Shown: one piece after another, positions 23,401-35,400 of the stretch
Layout of the letters: every line of letters starts with the position of its first letter
How positions within the stretch are numbered: position 1 is the first letter of the stretch
Assembly: GCF_024763615.1 (NCBI RefSeq)
Contig: NC_077223.1
Coordinates: 14,756,001-14,820,000 of the forward strand
DNA: 64,000 bases
Origin: Phlebotomus papatasi
Taxonomy: Eukaryota > Arthropoda > Insecta > Diptera > Psychodidae
Direction of reading: 5' to 3'
Notes under the pieces: generated by a model
The model's input: only the letters and a program-made list of their open reading frames with translations
Databases searched by the model: none
What the model was told of the DNA's origin: nothing
Translations under genes and position numbers: made by a program

Positions 23401-26400
23401 AAAGTATGTAGCAGCCATCATAACCTCTACATAATAGCGCTAACATACTAGAGAAAATTATGTCCATATTTGACAGGTTTTCCTATACAAGCGTAGGAAA
23501 TTTGTTTCAATACTGATATAAATTTCTTTAGTGTGAGAGATCATAATGGAGAAATTTATGTCCATATTTTACAGTTTTCTTGTGTAATGTGTCCTACATA
23601 AGCGTAGAGAATTTGCTTCAATATGGACATAAACTTCTCTAGTGTGTAGAGGTCATAAGTTTTTATAGGGAAAACTGTCAAAATTTCTTCAATAATTCCA
23701 ACCATGGACATAATTGTTTCTAGTATGTAGAGGCCATCGCGTCAAATTACATTATTTTGACGAACACTTCTCACAATGCTTAGAGGTCTTAAAATCAGTC
23801 GACCAACTTTCAGTAATATCCCAGAAATTCTTTCCATAATCGTTGCTTGACAATCTCAATCAAATTTGTCAAATTGTAGATTCATTTTCTATCCTGTTAA
23901 ACCAACAAATCTTTCAACAAAATAGCTATTTTAGGAGTAGAGAAAATTAGTCAGCTAAAGTATTTAGGAAACCTTAGATAACCCTCCAATATAAAGCGTA
24001 AGAGTTAAATATTCAGTTCAAAGTCACCTCCCCATGCATTTATCACTTCTATTTTGTGTAAATTGTAATTATATTTAGCAAATTATTTAGCAGAGAGAGA
24101 GTGGTATTTGGAATTAAATGACCATTTCTTGTAAAAATAAAAATAAATTAAAGAATTAATCACTTGGGTGTTTCTCGTCCAAAATCATTAGATGGAAAAA
24201 TCTGTTAATATGAATTATTTGGGGTTTTAGGAATTGGATTTTTATCATCTTATCTGGATTGTGTAAAAATGTGAAATTGGTGTATTTTTTTGTGTTTTTT
24301 TTTCGCTTGTGTGAAGATGATATTTTGAAGGTAGCACAATGAAAAAAGAGAAAAATATATATATAAATGATTGGAAGAAGAAAAATGTTACCTCTGCAGG
24401 GATCATTCTTGACGAGGAACTCATCGAGAGCTACCCATCCTCCTCCCACACGAACCATCACAGTGCTCCGGAGGATTCTCACCAGGCGCAGTTTCTGTGA
24501 GTCTCCAAACTGCGATGAAAAATGAAAAGGATGATTTTTTTTTTATTGAGAAAAAATACTTTGTGGTGGATTTTCTGAACGTGATGATGATGATACTTAC
24601 TCGATACTTTCCTTCGCCAACCTGGAAGACACGGAACTTCTGGCGACACGTACAGAGCATCACCAGTCGTTTCACTTCATCGTGTATCTTGTCGGAATCT
24701 GTTGCAGGTTTCCTCTCTTGCCAATCAGGTCGCAAAGCTGCAATGAATTCCTGCCAGTCAATCAAACCTTCGCCATTCCTGTCAAACAGATCAGCCACAG
24801 TTTCCATTTCCAGGCGAGATGTTGGGAATTCTAATGAAATTGCCAAGAATGAATTAAATTTCTTGATTTTCACCTCGGATCACACTCAAAATTAACTCAC
24901 TGGTTGAAATAATTCCATCGATAAAGACATCCCTTGGGATGAGCCCATTGTTGTCCTTATCCATCTTCCGGAACAGATCTGTCAGCCGAGACTTCTTGTG
25001 ATTGTTGTACTTGAGGAATCGCTTCCTCCACTCATCCCAGCTGAACTGTTTCACCCTCTCGACATCCTGGAGATAGAGCAGATGATCATGCAATCGCTTC
25101 TGCCTCTCCCAACACATCTGCCACACAATTCTCCACTGTTCCCAAAGTGTCTGAGCCCGTGGGGACCTAAATTGCATATCAGCGGAACTCGTGAGGAATC
25201 GTGGCCCAATATGTGGTAGTCTGTCTTTTTCGGGTGTCTGATCCCTACTCTGACTGGACTTTGCCAATCGTCCGCGACTCTGCTTTCTCGCATCTTGAAT
25301 TGTCGTTGGTTTGGGCTTGCACACAACTTCAACTTCCTGCTGGCGTGCAGCAATACTCTCCATGAACTCTTTATGCTGCTCAATGAGACGCTCAAGTGGC
25401 GGAATCTCATCAGGCAGAGGTTCGTGTTGCAGTTCAAGAAGGCGATTTTCGAGACTACGCAACCACGCCAGAAGGTTATCAATGGTCTCATCGAGATCCT
25501 TGAGGGACTTAAGGTAAATCTCGAGCTTGTCTTTGCGTCCTCGTGCCCATTGCAGAACTTCGTCCCAGCGTGATTCAATTATTGTAATCCAATTCTTGAT
25601 GATTGGAACAGCTTCAGGATGAGCCTTAGCCAGGATTCTTTGCACCAATTACAACAAACAATTACATTTTTTTTCCCAGAAAATACCAATAATAAGCCAT
25701 GATAAACTCATGGAAGCTGAGATTCTTTACAACAAAGATTCTTTACTACTTTATGTCCATATTGAAGCAAATTGCCTACGCTTTTGTAAGAGAAACTCTT
25801 CAATATGAACATCCGAAAAAATAAAAAATAAAATAAAAAATAAAAAATAAGAAATCCGAAAAATTTAAAATAACATTCCGGAAATGTTAATTTTTCCCTA
25901 AAGTATTGATCCGAAATCGGTGTAAATATTACCCTTTTTAGGTGTATTGAAGGTTAAAGTTACCCTTCTTTCATGTTGATTTTACCCTTAAAAGGTGTAA
26001 AATTAACATTAAAAAATTTTGAAATATTTTTACACCTAAAAAGTGTTAAAGTTATGACGAAAAAAAGTTAATCGCACCCTCTTTTTTCTCAGTGTAGAGA
26101 CCAATAGACACGAAACTTTCCTCAGTGGTCACATTACTTCTTTTTCTAGATTAGTGTTTTTTTCTAGACTTATGATCTCTACACATTAGAGAAATTTATG
26201 TCCATATTGAAGCAAATTCCCTACGCTTGTGTAGGAAAAGCTCTCCAATATGGACATAAATTTCTTTAGTGTGTAGAGGCCCTTATATTGTAAGTTTCAA
26301 GGACTTATCCAGATTCATTTTAATTTGAATAAATTCACAAGGTTCTTTACCTCTGCACATTATGAAAAATTTTCGTCAAAATGAAGTTTTTTGACACATT

Positions 26401-29400
26401 TTGGAGCGATTTTACGTGAAAATATGCAAGCTGTTCAAGCGGTTTACTCAAATATTGACCAATTTGAAAAAAAAAAATTTGAAGTACAGTAGACTCTCGC
26501 TCAATCGGGCGAAAAATTTTGTTGACAATTTTCATGTTTAATTATGAAGCTAATTTGCTCAAATTCGCTATAGATCTTCCTATTTTATCGTGATTCTTTA
26601 TAATTGAGCGCTTTTTGTGGAATTTACAAAGGCTTTGATGCCCAAATCTATCGATAAACCGGATGACATTTCGCTCCAAATGCTCATTTGAGAGAGAGTC
26701 TACTGTATACCGTTTGCATAAATTCCAATAAATCATTTTAAAAACGATAATTTTTTTTCCAGTAAATCGCGCCAAAACGAAGCATTTTGAAATTAATCAC
26801 AACAAAATTCGTCAAAAAGAAAGCATCTTGAAATAATTCACTTATACCTGGGGATGTAAATTGCGTCAAATTGAATCATATTGAGATGAATAATGTCAAA
26901 ATTTATCGAAAGGGACTAGCTTGAAGTAAATGACTTGTTCACGTGCACGTAAATGGCGTCAAAATAAAGCATATTTTGAAGTATTGACGTCAAAATTCGC
27001 CAGAATTGAGAAATTCGCTGTAAATCACATCGAAATTTGGCAAATGGAACATTTTGAAGTAAATCAAGACAAAGTCATCCAAAAGAAGTATTTTGAAGTA
27101 AAAATTTGTACATGTGCATATCAGCTTCGTCAAATTAAAGCATATTGAAGTGAAAACCTCTCGCCTATCTCGAGTAATTTTTATCGAAAATTCCATTTTT
27201 TGACAGAATTTTGACGTTTTCACTTAGTATCACTGCTGGCAGTTTCCTTCCTAAAGGCAATTTTTGACGAAAATTGCTCATTATCTGCATAGGCCACAAT
27301 TGCCTCTACACACTAGAGAAGTTTATGTCCATATTAAAGCAAATTCTTTACGCTCGTGTAATAGAAACTATTCAATATGGACATAAATTTCTCTAGTGAG
27401 TAGAGGCCATAAGTCTTAATGAAATTCGTCAAAATGAATCATTTTGAAGAAAATCACGTTAGCATTTATCAAAATGGAGTAAGGAACTTTTTTTGTACAA
27501 ATGCACGTACATTGAGTCAAAATAGAGCATTTTGAATTAATTTTGTCAAAACTCGTCAAAATTGAGCATTTGTATATAAATCATATAATAAAAATTCGTT
27601 GAAAATTTTACATTTCGAAGTAAGTCATGACAAAATTCGTCAAAAAGAAGCATTCTAGAATAAATCACGTCAAAAAGAAACATGTTGAAGTAAATCGCCT
27701 GCACATATCTACATATATTGCATCAAAATAGATAATTTTAAATGAATGGCGCCAGCATTTATAAAAAAAAATGTAAAAAAAACATTTTGAAGCAAATATC
27801 TTCTGTATTTGCACGAAAACGCATTGAATTTTTAGCATATTGAAGGAAAATCCTTCGAAATTCGTCAAAATAAAGTATTTTGAAGGAATCACGTCGAAAT
27901 TCGTCAAAAAAGAAGCATACTAAAGGAAAGTGCCAGTACACATACAAAGATATTGCATCAAAATAGAGCATTTTGAATGGTGCCAAAATTAGTCAAAAAG
28001 CATCTTGAAGCAAAGCTTTTTTTTGCATTTTCACATAAAATCGAATCAAATTGAACAATATTGAAGTAAATCACGTCGAAATTCGTCAAAATAAAGTATT
28101 TTAAAGGAATCACGTTAAAATTGGACAATATAAAGCACATTGAAATGAGTCACGTCTAAATTCGTCAAAAAGAGCAACTTAAAGCAAATCTCTTTTTTAT
28201 CTGCAAGTAATTTGCATCAAATTGGAACATATTGAAGTAAATCACGCCGAAATCCATCAAAACGGAGCATATTGAAATAAGTCACGTGAAAATTCGCCAT
28301 GAAGAAGCATGTTTAAGTAAATTGCTTGTACATATGAACTGAAATCGCGTCAAAATTGAGCATTTTGTATTAATTTCGTCAAAATTCGTAAAAATTGAGC
28401 ATTTTGACATAAATGTCGTTGAAATTCATCAAAATGGGAAGCGTAGAAGTAAAGCACGGCAAACTTCGTCAGAAAAAAGCATCTTGAAGCAAATATCTTC
28501 CGTATATTCACGTAAATCGCATCAAATTGTAGCTTGTAATGAAGTAAATCTCATAAAATGCGTCAAAATGACCAATTTTGAAGTAAATTACGTCAAAATG
28601 GGGTATTTTAAGTAAATCGCTAACACATTATGCATGAAAATTTCTCACAATGTACACAAGCCATACATTTTTAATTTAAAATTATTATTAAACAAATCTT
28701 AACAAAATAAAATAGGTGATAGTTCATTTCTCGTGATTTTTGATCACCTGGATATTTTGACAATGATCAATTTCTGATAATTAGAATCGGACTTGGCTGT
28801 TAAAAAAATATTTCCAAAAAATATTAAGGATCTTTCTCAATCTTTCGCCAGTTCAAATTTCTAAAGTCCAGCTGGAAAATAGCTTTAGTATTTGATTTTT
28901 GTCAAAACCGCAAGTTGATATCTTTCACCGTTTTTTCTCTCTAAAATCTCAGCATTGATCCGAAATCTGTGTAAATATTACCCTTTTTAGGTGTATTAGG
29001 GGTTAAAGTTACCCTTTATCATGTTAATTTTACACTTAAAAAGGTGTAAAATTAACATTAAAAAATGTTGATATATTTTTACACCTAAAAAGTGTTAAAG
29101 TTATGAGGAAAAAAAGTTAATCGCACCTTCTTTTTTTCCTCAGTCTTTGCATCTCAAATGCAAATAGCTCTTTTTTTGTAAAGAATAACAGCTCAAAACT
29201 TGAATAAGAAAACAAATGCATCACTTACCTGTGTGCCAAATCGAGAGTATCCCTCTTGTTAATTTCCTGCTCTCTCAACTCCTTGAGGAACTGCTCACTT
29301 TCACGCAGCAATTCCAAACTCTGGGCTTCGTTGTTCGGAGCTGAGGCAAATCTCAGTTTCTGCTCAGCTTCACCCAACCACTCTAGCAACATGTGAACAT

Positions 29401-32400
29401 TCTTGTGCAGTTTCTCAGCTTCCCTCTGGGCATCTTCCAGTTTGGCACTTCTTACTCTCGCCAGATCCTGCACTTCTTCCCACAGCGACTGCAATTCTGT
29501 GAGATTACCAGAAATATCTCTATTGTCGGCTGTCGCTTCGAGTTGTCGTCCCGTCTTGAGGACACTCTGCATTTGGGATGATCGACTGTTGAGTTCACTC
29601 TTTAGAGCATTGTGGGCATCAATGAGCTTAGATACTGTATCCAAATCACCGTAAACTGGTGTATCACTGGACAACTTCACTTTAGACTTCCTCAGCCATT
29701 CGAGAAGTGCATGGAGCGCCTCGGAAAATTGACCAGAAAGCAAGAGAGTCTCCTCAAGTTTCCTCTGACGATCTGTCAGAACTGAACAAACTCGTGTCCA
29801 GAGTTCCTTGAGTTCTCCCAACATCTTCGTTAAGGCAGGTTCATCACTCTTGGGAGCACGTTCCTTCAATTGCTTCCCATTTCTCATCACAGTGTCATAT
29901 TGCCCTTGACGCTGAGAAACATTCCTCTGGATCTCTTGCAGACGCTCAAGGCACCTCTTGGCATTTGTGGGCTTCTTCGATGCCGCCAAATCAGCAGTCA
30001 GGGTATTAATGGCATCATCTGCCTCCCTGAGATATTGCACTAGACTGAACCAGGCATCATAGAATTCCTGAGCCTCTTTGTATCCATGATCCAGAGCTCG
30101 GGTTCTCTCAGAAGTCTTGGCCACAACCCGTTCCCAGCGATGCTGAACGGACACCAAAAGATTCTTTATCAGAATTACATCTTGCTTCTGACTGAAATAC
30201 TTCAGATGTGTTCCCTTCTTATCCAACAGCAGCATGGTTTCTCTGTGATTTGACACATCCTTCTGCAATTCCTTGTGATCCTCCATTTGCTTCTGAATTG
30301 TCTCCAAAACCCGTGAAACAGGACCGAGGTTCTGTAGTGTTTTCTCTGTCTTTGTCAACCATTCATTGAATTGCTGAAGGGCATCATGGAATTCTGTGGC
30401 TTCCTTCAGGGCAATCTCAAGTTTAATCTTCTTGTCCGACGCTCTAGCCAGAATGGCATCCCATCGCTGTTTCAGCGTTCTCAGAATATGCTGAAGATTG
30501 TTGGACGGTACTTTGAGTTCATTCTGTTTCTGAATGTATTCCTTGCCTTGTGACAGTAGAGTTTCCACTTTCGGCCGCGTCTGTTCCAATTCTGTAAACA
30601 CCTCCATGAATCTCTGCAATTGTTCAGATGAAGTCTCCGGAAGACCTCCAACGGGCTTACTTGCTCCAATAACAGCATCAACATCTCCAAGGTAACCCAA
30701 CATATCCTGAACATCTGCAAAATATCTCTGCGCCTCTTTGAGGTACTCTTCAAGTTCATGCTGTCGATCAGATGCCTTTTGCAGTAAATTAGACCATTTC
30801 CTGTTCAATGTTGACAACTTATCCTTGGTCGTTGAAGCTTCATGGGAAGCCTTATTGGACTCAATAAGATGCCTTCCGGCGTCATTTAGAGTATCAACTG
30901 AACTCTTATGTGCCTGAATATCATTGGCCACAATCTTCAATTTAGCCAGTTCAACTTCAATCAACTGTGGATCACCCAAAACAGGTTTAAGCTGATCCAG
31001 TGTCTCAGTTGTGCGTTCAATCCAAACCAGGAGTTCATTGAGGGCATGCTGGAATTGTCCCAGATGCAAAAGTGCATGCTCCAAATTCTTCTGCCTCTCC
31101 ACCATGTTATGCAAGAGATTTTCCCATCTCCTATTTACACCATTCAACAGATCCCTAATGGACTGAGCCTGCTCAGTACCTGTCTTCTCTGTCAACTCCA
31201 TCGCTTGCCTATTCAACGAATCAACTTTGACCATGTACGGATCAACGTGATTCTTGAAGTTCTTCAATTGCTCAATTTGCTTCTTAACAGCATCCACATC
31301 TGTTCCAATGGGTCCTAGTTTCTTGAATTTCTCCTCATACTCATTCAAGAAGTCTGTGACACTCTTCAGAGTATCATAGAACTCCATTGCCTTCTCCATG
31401 GCATCAATGAGGTTCTCCTCTCGCTTGGCATAGAGCACTGTGATGTTATCCCAAGCACGATCGAGATCTTCGATGTGCTTCTTGACTTCGGGCTTCTCAG
31501 GTTCTCCACAGAGTGACATGAGTTTATTACCAGTCTGCCTAACATCTTCCACGCGTGGTTTGGTCTTATCGATGTCATATCTAAGTTAGGGAATTAAAAA
31601 ATATGTTTTCATATACAATCACACTAGGAGTACTAGCGTAATACTCCCACGATCGGTTCCTAGATAGTACAAGATCACACGAATAAAGTTAATTTGCAAA
31701 ATCGAAAGTGTACATTAAAAACATTATGTTAAAATTGTCGGTAAACGCATAGCATATAGGACGCCACAAGGGACCGAGGCCAAACCTATCTCGGCTTCGA
31801 TCTTCAATCGCACTCCGTTACTCCATGAATCGATAATATAACTAAATTGAGGAACAAACGACGTGATGGAGGCGGTGGTTTAGAGTTTCGAGCTTTAGGG
31901 TGTAAACTCCCAGGCATTTTAACCCTTTAAGGACGATTGGGTCACCCGTGACCCAAAAATGAAATTTTTCCTACAGTCTTACAAAGTTGTATTTTGCTCT
32001 AAAAAGTCAGAAAAAGTAATTTTTCTGCCCCCAATTTTTGACCCTCTCGTCCTTAAAGGATTAAACCCGTCACGGTTCCCGGGGAGATTGCTACCCTGGT
32101 GCCCACTACGAAAGGCACAACCGCCGCGGAGGTTGCTCCGTATGCATCGCGGACGGTGGGTAGCAGGGGCGTGTATTTGGTGATTTTGTCTTCCTCTCCT
32201 CTATTAAATCGGTACTCATGGCGAACTATTACATCGACCACGAAGACCCCTTCCCGGTTCTTTACCACCAGGCTAGAAATTCTCTAACTCTGTGAACACT
32301 TTCACGATTCCTAGAAGTTATTCTGTAATTTTGCGTGAAGCAGAGAAGGGAACTGTGTTGAAATTTTCATTAAATTTAACGGCGTTATCACACTTGCACA

Positions 32401-35400
32401 TTAAAATTTTAATGTGATTCACATTAATCGTCGCTGGTGAGAGTCCTGAGTCATTGTCGCTGAGAAATAGCATGAACGACGTCCGCTTGCGAGACGCAGT
32501 TACAGCTAAAACCCTCCCAGGGCGTGAGGGGAAGAGACGGGGAAGCCACAGTCACAGCGGAGGAAGAGGAGAAAAATGCACACAATTCATGAGCAGTAAT
32601 GGAGAAACTGTCACTAGGTGAAACAGAAGGGCGCAAACCTAGTCTTTTAATGTTGCTCCAGAGAGTTTTTGGGGGAAGCTTTAGATTTAGGCAACTATTA
32701 AAGTGCTTAGTATTTGAACAAAATAACTATGGAAAACTTTAGAATTGAGTATTACAAAGGATGTACTGTTGTTTCTAAGCTGAATATGGAAAGATTTTAC
32801 ACTGGATTCACCGAATGATAACATCATCTTCACGGAAAAATTGGCAAGTGAGACACATAACCACAAAGTGATCCTTTTACGTGAAGCTACTGCAAGTTAC
32901 AGAATATCTTTTGCTATTACTTCAGTGAAGCGTCCATCAATTTTGACATGTTATCACTTCACAGAGTTACAGAATTCCCCCCAGATTGGGTGGCAGACAG
33001 ATACCATTATTGAGGTCTGCTCTTTGGAGAGCGTTGCCCGTGGGACCTTTCACGACACTTCGTCCGTTTCGTCCGGGGAATGTTTTTTCTAGATTCCTTC
33101 AAGATTCTATACCTACGTACGTTCATTCCTTTCTTTATGTGCAATGTTGACACTTTATTTTTACTTCAAAATTCCGTCCACGTTATCGAGAATTATTTTT
33201 AAGCATTGCATACCCCCAAGATTAGAACTGTAAACGTACCGCGATAAGCAAAAGAGATATTTCTTCTGTCTCATCATTATGTTTGAGACTGCACGACAAT
33301 CACAAACTAAGCACCTTGAAATTCTTAAACATCGTAAATCCCGCACTTTCTCCTATCTGATTTTTGAAAAAAAATTGAAGCGTTACCTGATTTCCTGGAG
33401 TGCCACTTGTTGTTTCTGAATCTCTTGTGGTTGAGCTGCGGGAGCTTCGAGTGATCTCAGATTTTCCTGAAGGTCCTTAAGAGCCTCCATGGTAGATTTG
33501 AGATTTTCCCAGAACTGTTGAGCCACCTTAAAGGTGTCATCTAAGGCATTGCCACGTTTGTTGATCTTCGTCTGAACATCATCCCAGAGCTTGGTGAGTT
33601 TGTCCAATTTCTTGCTGATATCCTTGACAACAGGATCACTCTTGTTGGGAGCTTTGTTGATAACATCAGTTGCAATCTTCTGGACAATACCAAAAGCATT
33701 GCTGCGATTGTCTAAGTCATTCTTCAGGGATTTGTTCTCCGAAATTTGTTCCTTGATCTTCGGTGGATGAGCTGAAATTGGTTCAGCCTGATTAAGTTGA
33801 TCAGTTGTATTGGTCAAGGCTCTCAGCATGCCATCAATCTTATCGGCAAATTGACTTGATTCCTGCATAGCTTGTTCCAGAGCATGTTGACGGTTCAGCA
33901 GTTCATTCTTCAGAGCTGCATAGCGAGCGTTCTCTTCTTCAAGGATCTCATAGACCTTCTCGACATCTTCTTCACGCACAAGCGTTCCAAGGGTCTCGCC
34001 CGTTTTGTTTTGTTTGCTGAGCAGGGGCTTGTGATCCAGAACTGACTGCAACAGTCGTTCATTTGTATCCTGCTGGATGGCAATTTGATCCGATCGGATG
34101 GCAGGTAAGCCTAGGTTGGATATTTTTAGTTCAAGATCATCCATCCAGGTCATCAGGGTATTGTGGGTGTCGGCAAAATGATCAGACAATGAGAGTACTT
34201 GATCCAAGATACTTAGACGATCAGAACTCAATCCAACAACAGTTTCTACGAGATCCTTGAGATCTTCGAGTTTTTCTTTGAGTTCAAGATCAGCTTGATT
34301 TGGCTGGAAGTCTCTGATCACCCTTTTACCGGCTGCCAGGGCATCCCTTACCCTACCTCTCTGACTGGAGATTTCATCATTTACCTTCCTGTGATCAGAT
34401 AACTGTGTCCTGACAATCTTGGGATTTAGTGCTGGTGCATCTGCATCCCTCAAATTCGCTTCCATATCTCTGAACCATTCAAGGAGTTCATCAACGTCGT
34501 TTCGTACTTCTTTGGATCTTTGCTTACTGAGTTGAAGTCGTTCAGCTCGGCGTTGAATCTGATCTACAATTCCGTCAAAGCGCCTATTGTCCCTGGCCAC
34601 AAGACTCTCAATGGTTACGGCACCTTCTCCCGGAGACAGGGCACTCAATTGCGGTCCAATGCTATTGATTGTGTCTAGCACTTGACGCATCTGTGGAATT
34701 TCACTTTCCATCCTAAATAGTTCTGGCTCACTGATATCCGTGGCCACGAGGATATTTTCTGTATCTTGCATCCATTCCACAAGGCGCTGATGTGCCTCAT
34801 TGAATTGTTGCACCAACGGAAGGGCTTCCTGAGTATGCTTTAGAAGATCACTGCCACGATTGACAATGTCTCCGTAGCGTCTCTGCAGTGAATCAAGTTT
34901 GTCTTTGAGCTGAAGTGCTTCATCGGATGTAATGTGCTTCATCAATTCTGCACCAGTGTCCACAATGGCTTCGATCTGTGGAGCATGATTGGCGACGTCC
35001 TCGTTAATATCCACAAGATTGTGCATTTGCTCGAGAATACTGTCAGCTTGGACAGGAAGAACTTTGTACTGATGAAGTTTACCCTCGACACCTTCCATCC
35101 ATTCCACAACATCCTGATACGATAGCACCAAATTCCTCAGACCCTGTCTCGATGACGCCAGAACATTGCCAATATTCTCACTGGCATCCACAAGAGATGT
35201 ATACCGATCTGTGATATTCTTCACCTTATCACTGAGAATGACGCCCTCATCTTCTCCCACGAGATTCATCAACTGAGCCGCAATGTCTGTCAACTCAGTG
35301 AAATCTCGCTGTTTATTGAGAATCTCTTCATGGAGTTTATCATGCTCGCGAATTCGCTGATGAATCAATTCTTCATCAGTCGGCACAAATTCCATCCTCT

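Larger units (their letters stand above)
19985..24391 (-). other. shot intron with MITE clusters
   Basis: No coding exon. Elements include a TTAA MITE (21,235-21,375), a 110-bp palindrome (21,503-21,617), a foldback (22,225-22,680) and a cluster of GGCCTCTACACAC palindromes (23,126-23,740). Confidence 0.7.
25638..29228 (-). other. shot intron with MITEs and a long degenerate array
   Basis: Non-coding. It includes CACTGAGA-family copies (25,851-26,094 and 28,944-29,144), GGCCTCTACACAC palindromes (about 25,745-25,812, 26,170-26,284, 27,300-27,412), and a degenerate tandem array (26,350-28,640). Confidence 0.75.
31581..33386 (-). other. shot intron with a TTAA MITE and a non-LTR relic
   Basis: 1.8 kb. 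It contains the TTAA MITE (31,919-32,064), a GC-rich piece of a non-LTR retrotransposon (32,053-32,283), and a further GC-richer tract at 32,430-32,640 with no recognisable protein. No spliceable in-phase exon was found. Confidence 0.65.

Noticed and set aside
24497..24895. 132-codon plus-strand ORF spanning an exon/intron border of shot
   Set aside because: Antisense to the EF-hand and GAS2 exons and crossing their splice sites; a chance frame.
23126..27412. CRISPR-like regularly spaced repeats
   Set aside because: The repeated units are inverted-repeat MITEs at irregular distances in a eukaryotic intron, not direct repeats with unique spacers.
27665..28140. Several minus-strand ORFs of 60-80 codons with repeated YFILTNF/DVI words
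   Set aside because: They arise from the degenerate tandem array; similar peptides recur because the DNA repeats, and no start or splice context supports them.
30908..31318. 136-codon plus-strand ORF opposite the shot rod exon
   Set aside because: Antisense shadow of a long coding exon; no independent coding or start signal.
32430..32640. GC-richer tract as a cryptic shot exon
   Set aside because: No frame with splice sites fits the phase-2 junction between the flanking exons, and no recognisable protein is encoded.
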